This document shows, piece after piece, positions 6,056 through 10,764 of a DNA stretch of 10,764 nt; within the stretch, counting starts at the first letter, position 1; every line of letters begins with the position of its first letter. The notes under the pieces were generated by a model. It worked only from the letters and a program-made list of their open reading frames with translations. It was not told the DNA's origin and did no database searches. A program made the translations under genes and the position numbers. Source of the DNA: Actinomycetota bacterium (GTDB lineage Bacteria > Actinomycetota > Actinomycetes > S36-B12 > UBA5976); contig SXYE01000054.1 in NCBI GenBank assembly GCA_005789325.1, positions 1-10,764 on the forward strand, written 5' to 3'.

Positions 6056-7582
6056 GTGGGACAAGTTCATCCAGCGCATGCCCGAAGAATTCCTGATATT
6101 CACAAGACCAATGAATTAGTTGATATTGCCCCAAGGCAGCACCTTTTGAGTTGGGGATTAACTCTTTTAATAACTTTAATAGCGGCTCTTGTTAGATGGC
6201 CTCGATTAAATGTTCCAGAAGATATCGTTTTTGATGAAACTTATTACGTTAAAGATGCTTTCTCTATTTTAAAGAATGGTTATGAACGAGAAGCCGTTGA
6301 GAAAGCAAATGAATTCTTATTACAAGGTCGAACAGATTTATTTGAAACCATTGGATCATTTGTGGCACATCCACCAATGGGTAAATGGATAATTGCAATT
6401 GGTCAACAATTATTTGGTTTGGACTCATTTGGTTGGCGCGCTGGTGTGGCTCTTATGGGCACACTTTTAGTTTTAGTTACCACACGTGTTGCAATTAGAT
6501 TACTTCGCTCTGTTTGGTTTGGTGCTTTAGCAGGTTTCCTAATTGCAATTGATGGTTTAGCAATTGTGATGAGTCGAACAGCTTTGCTTGATGGAATCAT
6601 GGCCACCTTTGTAATGCTGGGTGTGGGATGTTTAGTACTTGATCGAGATTATGCAAGAGACAGAATTTCTAGAAATCTAAAACCTGATTCTAAATTTGGA
6701 GGAAGATTTACTTGGCATCCTTGGAGAATTCCTGCTGGAATATTTCTTGGTTTAGCAATAGCTACTAAATGGTCTGCTCTTTGGTATTTAGCTGCAATAG
6801 GAATTCTCACTGTTTTTTATGAATATTCATTTAGAAAAATGCGCAGAGCAAAGTATCCATTGTGGGGAACTCTTTTAGTTGATACTTGGTGGGCAAAAAT
6901 ACAACTGTTAGTTCCTGCTTTCTTGGTTTATGTTGCATCTTGGACCGGTTGGATTAGATCAGAAGATGGTTGGGGAAGAAATCCTGAAAGTTTAGGAATT
7001 CTTAATACCCTTAAATCTTTATTGGCTTATCACGAACAAATTTGGAATTTTCACATAAATCTCAAAACTGATCACAGTTATGAGGCTTATGCTTTGGGTT
7101 GGCCAATTTTACAAAGACCGACTTCTTTTTATTACAAAGAAAATTTAACTAATTGTGCAAGTGATAATTGTGCTAGTGAAGTTCTAGCCCTTGGCAATCC
7201 TCTTATTTGGTGGACTGGTGTTTTGGCTTTAGTTTTGCTTTTGTTGAATTTCTTAAGATCAAGAAATTGGCGTTCAGGAACAATAATTTTGTTGTTCTTA
7301 GCTGGTTGGGCTCCTTGGTTATTGTTTCCTGAGCGAACCATGTTTTATTTCTATTCCATTGTTTATTTACCATTTTTAGTTATTGCCATTGCCTATATTG
7401 CTAATTTAATCTATCTCGGAGTTGGTGCCAGAGAATCCAGTAGGAAAGTATTTTTCTGGATAGGTTCTATTGCACTTCTTGTGGTGATTGGTGTTTCTAT
7501 TTACTTCTATCCAATATGGACAGCAATTCAACTTCCTAAAGATGACTGGTTGTTACGTATGTGGTTTAGGAGTTGGATTTAA
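6056..7582 (+). CDS. pmt: Polyprenyl-phosphate-mannose--protein mannosyltransferase (actinobacterial PMT)
   Basis: This is a membrane GT39-family enzyme that transfers mannose from polyprenyl-phosphate-mannose to Ser/Thr of proteins being secreted, on the outer face of the cytoplasmic membrane. The 508-aa product has about ten or eleven hydrophobic segments (for example 32-48, 128-172, 225-255, 283-299, 384-400, 408-456, 465-487). The catalytic Asp-Glu pair is in FDETYYVKDA (Asp60, Glu61) in the first extracytoplasmic loop. HPPMGKW (105-111), TKWS (237-240), ALGNPLIWW (378-386) and YFYSIVYLPF (431-440) are also family-like. The C terminus MWFRSWI matches the usual actinobacterial PMT ending, so the protein is complete. 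The GTG at 6056 has no Shine-Dalgarno and is probably leaderless. The TAA stop overlaps the convergent sepX stop. Pairing with rsmI is a conserved actinobacterial arrangement. Confidence 0.93.
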   Translation: MGQVHPAHARRIPDIHKTNELVDIAPRQHLLSWGLTLLITLIAALVRWPRLNVPEDIVFDETYYVKDAFSILKNGYEREAVEKANEFLLQGRTDLFETIGSFVAHPPMGKWIIAIGQQLFGLDSFGWRAGVALMGTLLVLVTTRVAIRLLRSVWFGALAGFLIAIDGLAIVMSRTALLDGIMATFVMLGVGCLVLDRDYARDRISRNLKPDSKFGGRFTWHPWRIPAGIFLGLAIATKWSALWYLAAIGILTVFYEYSFRKMRRAKYPLWGTLLVDTWWAKIQLLVPAFLVYVASWTGWIRSEDGWGRNPESLGILNTLKSLLAYHEQIWNFHINLKTDHSYEAYALGWPILQRPTSFYYKENLTNCASDNCASEVLALGNPLIWWTGVLALVLLLLNFLRSRNWRSGTIILLFLAGWAPWLLFPERTMFYFYSIVYLPFLVIAIAYIANLIYLGVGARESSRKVFFWIGSIALLVVIGVSIYFYPIWTAIQLPKDDWLLRMWFRSWI

Positions 7583-8133
7583 GCGCCTTGAGCGCGTTTT
7601 TGTTCTTGCACAGGCTCTGGTTGCACCACTTTAGGCTCTTCAATTCTTTCTAATGGTCTTTCATCCATAATCAAATCACGTTCTGGATCTGGTTTAATAA
7701 ATGTTTTTGAAACATCAGGTTTTTTATAAATTGCATAATTTTTTCTTATCACAGCAGAATTAGTTTTTGTTTTATTTTCAGTTTGCATTCTTTGCGCAGC
7801 AATATAAGCAGCACTCAGCCAAATAAATAAAAGTCCAACTGGAATTAGTGAATAGTACTCAGACACATAACCAAATAAAGATGCAACAATCACACCAACA
7901 TTTATCACAAACAAAGCGTAGGTAACATTTCTTCTTCTAATTGCTGCACTTCTTTGGTGATCAATTACGGCTTTATTTCTAGTTGGCACTAAATCACTTA
8001 TTGATCTCATAGCTTTGTTGAAGCGATCAATTGATTTTGTTTCATTTGTATTGACTCGGTTTTTAACAAATGTGGGATAAAGCACAATGCCCCAAAGACC
8101 CAAAACGATAGCTAAAAGAAACCCTGACCCCAT
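7579..8133 (-). CDS. sepX: SepX/GlpR-like divisome membrane protein
   Basis: This 184-aa membrane protein resembles the actinobacterial SepX (Streptomyces) / GlpR (Corynebacterium) family. One N-terminal membrane segment (about 5-22) ends in LYPTFVKNR. A cytoplasmic stretch follows with the family-typical pattern SIDRFNKAMRSIS (34-46) and a basic RRR at 66-68. Two closely spaced segments (about 71-90 and 95-113) come next, then a hydrophilic tail rich in Lys/Glu/Pro (118-184). It is shorter than many homologues, mainly in the cytoplasmic linkers. Known members help organise FtsZ-based division; GlpR binds the MoeA-like FtsZ partner Glp. Position downstream of galU and rimJ matches the usual neighbourhood. 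The start has no Shine-Dalgarno, but a -10-like box lies six bases upstream. The family call rests on pattern and context rather than a catalytic motif. Confidence 0.75.
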   Translation of the reverse strand: MGSGFLLAIVLGLWGIVLYPTFVKNRVNTNETKSIDRFNKAMRSISDLVPTRNKAVIDHQRSAAIRRRNVTYALFVINVGVIVASLFGYVSEYYSLIPVGLLFIWLSAAYIAAQRMQTENKTKTNSAVIRKNYAIYKKPDVSKTFIKPDPERDLIMDERPLERIEEPKVVQPEPVQEQKRAQGA

Positions 8134-8139
8134 AGAAAT

Positions 8140-8145
8140 AGGTTA
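8140..8145 (-). promoter_or_regulatory. Putative -10 box of a leaderless sepX mRNA
   Basis: TAACCT on the minus strand (8145 to 8140) fits TANNNT and is six bases from the ATG at 8133. No Shine-Dalgarno lies in the AT-rich leader. This would give sepX its own promoter, separate from galU-rimJ 71 bases upstream. Confidence 0.42.
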
Positions 8146-8176
8146 GAAGTTTTGTTGGATTTTTTTTCAGACTTCT
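8145..8176. repeat. 6-bp inverted repeat flanking a T8/A8 tract upstream of sepX
   Basis: AGAAGT at 8145-8150 and ACTTCT at 8171-8176 are perfect inverted copies separated by 20 bases. The spacer holds eight T residues on the plus strand (8160-8167). One arm touches the putative sepX -10 box. Orientation and loop size do not fit an intrinsic terminator for rimJ. It may be chance or an operator. Confidence 0.3.
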
Positions 8177-8204
8177 GGGGTGTGTCGGTAGCAGAGTTGA
8201 TTAT

Positions 8205-8795
8205 TTAAGAATTTTTTAACTTTGAAACTAAAGAATCACTTATTTCATCTTCATTTATTGCAAAAACTAAATGATCTCGCCACTCTCCATCGATGTGTAA
8301 AAACTTAGGTCTTAGTCCCTCACTTCGAAGTCCTAGCTTTTCAACAACTCGAAGAGATTTTATATTTTCGGGTCTAATCGTTATTTCTATGCGATGAAGT
8401 TTTAAAACTTTAAAACAATGATCAATTGCCATAGCAACAGCTAAAGGTGTATAACCTTTTCCAGCAAACTCTTCCCCAATCCAATAACCAATATAGGCAC
8501 TTCTAGTTGAACCAAAATTTATGTTTGCCACAGTAATTTGTCCGGCAATTTTGTTATCAACAGTTAAAACAAATGGCAAAGCTCTTTGTGAACTTGCTTC
8601 ATCTCTCAAGTTTCTCAATAACTGATAAAAACTGGCTTTACCTTCATTGAATTCATCAGGAATTGTTGCTTCCCATTGCTTGAGCCAAGATTGATTATCA
8701 AGTCGAAGTTTTGTCCAAGCACGCTTATCGCGAAATCTAAGGGGGCGAAGAATTAAATTATCTTGTTTTAATACTACGGGCCAAAAAGGCGCCAT
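8205..8795 (-). CDS. GNAT-family N-acetyltransferase, RimJ-like
   Basis: This 196-aa protein belongs to the GNAT acetyltransferase fold (RimJ/RimL branch), which moves an acetyl group from acetyl-CoA to an amine, in characterised members often a ribosomal protein N terminus. Visible features are LILRPLRFRDKRAWTKL near the N terminus (14-30), the central strand and acetyl-CoA loop IGYWIGEEFAGKGYTP (102-117, with AGKGY as the Q/RxxGxG/A-type loop), and RIEITIRPENIKSLRVVEKL (135-154) followed by GLRSEG. The ATG at 8795 begins two bases after the galU stop. AGGA about eight bases upstream, inside the end of galU, can act as Shine-Dalgarno, so the two genes are probably co-transcribed. The galU-rimJ-sepX order is typically actinobacterial. 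The true substrate is unknown. Confidence 0.85.
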   Translation of the reverse strand: MAPFWPVVLKQDNLILRPLRFRDKRAWTKLRLDNQSWLKQWEATIPDEFNEGKASFYQLLRNLRDEASSQRALPFVLTVDNKIAGQITVANINFGSTRSAYIGYWIGEEFAGKGYTPLAVAMAIDHCFKVLKLHRIEITIRPENIKSLRVVEKLGLRSEGLRPKFLHIDGEWRDHLVFAINEDEISDSLVSKLKNS

Positions 8796-8797
8796 AT

Positions 8798-9697
8798 TTA
8801 GTTTCCTAAATTACCAACGAAAGTTTTTAACCATTTCTTAAATGCAGGTCCTAAGTCTTCTCTTTCGCTAGCTAACTGAACTACTGATTGCAGATAAGAC
8901 AATTTATCGCCAGTGTCATAGCGTCTGCCTTTAAAAATTACGGCGTGAAGTCCGCCACCGTTTTCTTTTTTAACATCTTTTGCCAAAGTTTTCATCGCAT
9001 CTGTCAATTGGATTTCCCCATTTTTTCCTGGTTTGGTGTTTTCTAGAACTTCAAACACTTTTGGATCAAATAGGTATCTACCAATAACTGCATAATTACT
9101 TGGGGCATCTTTTGCATTTGGTTTTTCAACTAAATCAGTTACCTTAACAACATTGTCTTTGTTTGTTTTTTCAATTTGTGCTGCACCATAAAGATGAATT
9201 TCTGATGGTTCAACTTCCATGAGTAACACCACAGAACCACCGTGTTCTACTTGGACTTTTAACATGTCATCTAAGACAAAATCTCTGGGATCAATTAAGT
9301 CATCACCAAGTAGTACTGCAAATGGGTTATTGCCCACATGTTCTTTTGCCATTGAAACCGCATGACCTAAACCTTTAGGCACACCTTGGCGCACGAAATG
9401 TATTTTGGCTAATTCGGATGGATCTTTAACTTTTTCTAATAATTCACTTTTATTTTGTTTAGCAAGTTCTGCTTCTAGTTCAGGTGAATCATCAAAGTGA
9501 TCTTCTAGTGCACGTTTGCTTCGACCAGTAATAAACAAGACATCATTTAATCCTGCTGCGACTGCTTCTTCAACAACATATTGAATGGCTGGCTTATCAA
9601 CAACTGGCAACATTTCTTTTGGAGTTGCTTTGGTGGCAGGAAGAAAGCGTGTGCCATAACCAGCTACTGGCACAACTGCGCAGGTAACTTTTGACAT
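8798..9697 (-). CDS. galU: UTP--glucose-1-phosphate uridylyltransferase (GalU)
   Basis: GalU makes UDP-glucose from glucose-1-phosphate and UTP in the cytosol, the entry point to envelope polysaccharides, glycolipids and trehalose-type sugars. The 299-aa sequence has the nucleotide-binding signature GYGTRFLPATK (13-23) with PKEMLP (26-31), GLGHAV (109-114), the metal-binding GDDLI (131-135), EKP (191-193), GEIQLTDA (227-234) and GRRYDTGDK (257-265), and is full length. GGGAAG (9708-9703) gives a Shine-Dalgarno about five bases before the ATG. Unlike most other first genes here it has a leader of roughly 30 bases, if the -10 box at 9739-9734 is used. In many actinobacteria a moeA/glp gene follows galU; here rimJ follows directly. 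Confidence 0.97.
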   Translation of the reverse strand: MSKVTCAVVPVAGYGTRFLPATKATPKEMLPVVDKPAIQYVVEEAVAAGLNDVLFITGRSKRALEDHFDDSPELEAELAKQNKSELLEKVKDPSELAKIHFVRQGVPKGLGHAVSMAKEHVGNNPFAVLLGDDLIDPRDFVLDDMLKVQVEHGGSVVLLMEVEPSEIHLYGAAQIEKTNKDNVVKVTDLVEKPNAKDAPSNYAVIGRYLFDPKVFEVLENTKPGKNGEIQLTDAMKTLAKDVKKENGGGLHAVIFKGRRYDTGDKLSYLQSVVQLASEREDLGPAFKKWLKTFVGNLGN

Positions 9698-9733
9698 CTC
9701 TTCTTCCCTATTGCCCTTAAGTGTTATGAGTAA

Positions 9734-9739
9734 AGATTA
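9734..9739 (-). promoter_or_regulatory. Putative -10 box for galU-rimJ
   Basis: TAATCT on the minus strand (9739 to 9734) lies in the same 10-mer CGTAATCTTT found at the pmt promoter. It predicts a start near 9727 and a leader of about 30 bases containing the galU Shine-Dalgarno. Confidence 0.38.
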
Positions 9740-9750
9740 CGCGCTTTGAC

Positions 9751-9756
9751 TATGCT
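9751..9756 (+). promoter_or_regulatory. Putative -10 box for 5-FCL
   Basis: TATGCT matches TANNNT and ends nine bases before the ATG at 9766 (Met3) and three before the ATG at 9760 (Met1). No Shine-Dalgarno precedes either. If this box is real, the mRNA would be leaderless or nearly so and begin translation at Met3. The sequence here also repeats GACTATG (9748-9754 and 9762-9768), so the -10 box and the Met3 codon lie in copies of the same 7-mer. Confidence 0.35.
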
Positions 9757-9759
9757 TCT

Positions 9760-10344
9760 ATGACTATGGCTACACCTGATACCCCAGAGACCAAGCAAAG
9801 TTTGCGTAAAAGTCTGCAAGAGCGCAGACGAAGCACACAACTGGGCTCATCTGAAGTTGAACAACTAACCAAACGAGCAATTTTTGAACTTTCCAAAACA
9901 ACCGGTGATGTTGCTATATATATGTCTCTACCTGAAGAACCTCCCACCGAAAAATTGATAGCAGAAGTTAGAAAACTTGGCCGAAATGTTTGGCTACCAA
10001 GAATCAGTGGTACTGATTTGTTATGGGTTAAAAACCCTGAGAGCTTTAATACTGGTCCTTATGACATTTTGGAACCAGTAGGTGATGCAGTTTTTGCAAA
10101 AGAATTAACGCAACTGGGAGCAATAGTTTTGCCAGGATTAGCAGTTGATGTTAAAGGTACTCGTTTAGGTAAAGGTAAAGGTTTTTACGACCGAGTTTTG
10201 GTGCAACTGAATGAAAATGTTAAAAAGATAGTGTTACTTTTTGATCCAGAATTTATCCTAGAAATTCCAAAAGAAGATCATGATCAGCCTGTGCACACAA
10301 TTGCCACACCATATCGATCAATTCACTTCACCAAACCTGATTAA
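9760..10344 (+). CDS. 5-formyltetrahydrofolate cyclo-ligase (MTHFS)
   Basis: This enzyme converts 5-formyltetrahydrofolate to 5,10-methenyltetrahydrofolate with ATP, rescuing a dead-end folate. The 194-aa protein is normal in length. It shows KQSLRKSLQERRRS (12-25, the N-terminal basic helix), VAIYMSLPEEPPTEKLI (51-67), LPGLAVD (124-130), the signature GTRLGKGKGFYDR (133-145) and DQPVHTIATP (175-184). Adjacency to galU on the opposite strand is a conserved actinobacterial arrangement. Met1 is at 9760, but Met3 at 9766 is the likelier start if the -10-like TATGCT at 9751-9756 is used; neither has a Shine-Dalgarno. The TAA stop overlaps the convergent crcB stop through TTAA. No gene symbol is given because usage varies (ygfA, fau, MTHFS). 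Confidence 0.94.
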   Translation: MTMATPDTPETKQSLRKSLQERRRSTQLGSSEVEQLTKRAIFELSKTTGDVAIYMSLPEEPPTEKLIAEVRKLGRNVWLPRISGTDLLWVKNPESFNTGPYDILEPVGDAVFAKELTQLGAIVLPGLAVDVKGTRLGKGKGFYDRVLVQLNENVKKIVLLFDPEFILEIPKEDHDQPVHTIATPYRSIHFTKPD

Positions 10345-10736
10345 ACAGGAACTGAAGTTCCCATAAAAATTCCCAGACTTAAAGCAATTAATCCTGTTAC
10401 AAAAGTTAAGCTGGCATAACCAACACTTTTCTTCCAACCATGTTTCTTTGTTATTTGATGCATTTCCAGGGCAAGGGATGAAAATGTGGAAAGAGCTCCT
10501 GCTAAACCAATAGTTAGAAATGGGTAAAACCAACTTTGCCAACCTTGCACCGCAAAGAAGGCATCAGCAAATAAAGCGCTAACTAATCCAAGGATGAATG
10601 AGGCAATGATGTTGCCGGGCAATGTGCCCATGGGAATTTTGGCATTACTAGTAATAAATCGCAATCTAAAACGAAGCATTGAACCCAAAGCTCCACCTAG
10701 GGCAACTGCAAAAAGTGTGGGAACTGTTTCGTTCAT
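10341..10736 (-). CDS. crcB: Fluoride channel subunit CrcB/Fluc
   Basis: CrcB/Fluc is a small four-helix membrane protein that dimerises in antiparallel fashion to export fluoride. The 131-aa sequence shows four hydrophobic segments (about 6-26, 36-58, 68-94, 105-128). It has GGALGSMLRF (14-23, conserved Arg22), GTLPGNIIASFILG (37-50, conserved Asn42, with Ala45 where Gly is common) and GLAGALSTFSS (77-87). The usual TTFSTF motif reads STFSSL here: the first Phe (Phe85) is kept but the second is Leu88. AAGAAG lies about six bases before the ATG at 10736. The stop overlaps the 5-FCL stop. Another gene may end just upstream at the right edge. Confidence 0.93.
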   Translation of the reverse strand: MNETVPTLFAVALGGALGSMLRFRLRFITSNAKIPMGTLPGNIIASFILGLVSALFADAFFAVQGWQSWFYPFLTIGLAGALSTFSSLALEMHQITKKHGWKKSVGYASLTFVTGLIALSLGIFMGTSVPV

Positions 10737-10739
10737 CTG

Positions 10740-10764
10740 TCACTTCTTTGTTCTGATTTTTTTA
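10740..10764 (-). CDS. Possible 3' end of an upstream gene, cut by window edge
   Basis: One minus-strand frame entering from the right edge reads K-K-I-R-T-K-K and then TGA (10742-10740), three bases before the crcB ATG. A Lys-rich tail ending this close to crcB would suit the last residues of an upstream gene in the same operon, such as a second crcB. Only seven codons are visible and another frame holds TAA at the edge, so this is weak. Confidence 0.25.

Larger units (their letters stand above)
6028..6067 (+). repeat. Pair of 10-bp direct repeats in the rsmI/pmt intergenic region
   Basis: GGGACAAGTT occurs at 6028-6037 and again at 6058-6067, with a period of exactly 30 bases. Each copy is preceded by CTTTCAG (6022-6028 and 6047-6053), the first directly adjoining and the second four bases further away. 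The second copy runs over the first codons of pmt and the first covers the rsmI -10 region. It could be an operator pair or the remains of a small local duplication. Confidence 0.6.

Noticed and set aside
8160..8180. CAGAAGTCTG hairpin next to eight A/T residues as a terminator for galU-rimJ
   Set aside because: On the minus strand the hairpin is followed by A residues, not T. On the plus strand the T-run comes before it. The stem is only three or four pairs, so it does not fit an intrinsic terminator.
10318..10542. 74-codon minus-strand frame overlapping crcB in another frame
   Set aside because: It lies inside the well-supported crcB gene, contains a Cys/Trp-rich sequence with no family resemblance and has no separate start signal.
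1..10764. Mobile elements, CRISPR arrays, phage or defence genes
   Set aside because: No transposase or integrase motif, no spaced repeat array and no terminal inverted repeats were found. Every sizeable gene is a recognisable housekeeping or envelope gene in a conserved actinobacterial order.

Overview
The window carries ordinary housekeeping genes of a small, AT-rich, tightly packed actinobacterial (Actinomycetota) chromosome. The gene neighbourhoods point there: rsmI-metG-tatD-ksgA-ispE with a divergent protein O-mannosyltransferase, and galU-rimJ-sepX/glpR with a divergent 5-formyltetrahydrofolate cyclo-ligase. Actinobacterial signatures include the SepX/GlpR divisome protein, the actinobacterial-type PMT and a tRNA-Gln-linked TetR regulator. 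Low GC, almost no intergenic DNA and missing neighbours fit a streamlined free-living lineage such as the freshwater acI group (Nanopelagicales). That assignment is inferred from gene content and style, not from a search.

Layout. 1-65 (-): tRNA-Gln(UUG), cut by the left edge. 144-899 (+): TetR regulator. 902-6020 (-): one compact block in the order rsmI, metG, tatD, ksgA, ispE, in which every junction overlaps by 4 or 11 bases. 6021-6055: a 35-bp divergent promoter region. 6056-7582 (+): pmt. 7579-8133 (-): sepX/glpR-like. 8205-9697 (-): galU and rimJ-like acetyltransferase. 9698-9759: divergent promoter region. 9760-10344 (+): 5-FCL. 10341-10736 (-): crcB/fluc, possibly preceded by another gene at the right edge. 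No stretch of 300 bases lacks a gene; the longest gaps are about 62-78 bases.

How the genes work together. The rsmI-ispE block combines two 16S rRNA methyltransferases that act near the decoding centre (RsmI, RsmA) with methionyl-tRNA synthetase, a TatD nuclease and an isoprenoid (MEP pathway) kinase. IspE feeds polyprenyl synthesis, and polyprenyl-phosphate-mannose is the donor used by the divergent Pmt. GalU makes UDP-glucose for the envelope, SepX/GlpR belongs to the divisome, 5-FCL rescues folate and CrcB exports fluoride.

No phage, insertion sequence, CRISPR array or defence system is visible, and I found no undescribed multigene system. The signals most worth a second look are small. 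Four starts without a Shine-Dalgarno sequence have a TANNNT -10 box just upstream, as expected for leaderless mRNAs. A repeated module sits in the rsmI/pmt promoter. Two convergent gene pairs share their stop codons through TTAA. sepX/glpR lacks its usual MoeA-like partner gene at this locus. CrcB has a changed Phe-box residue.
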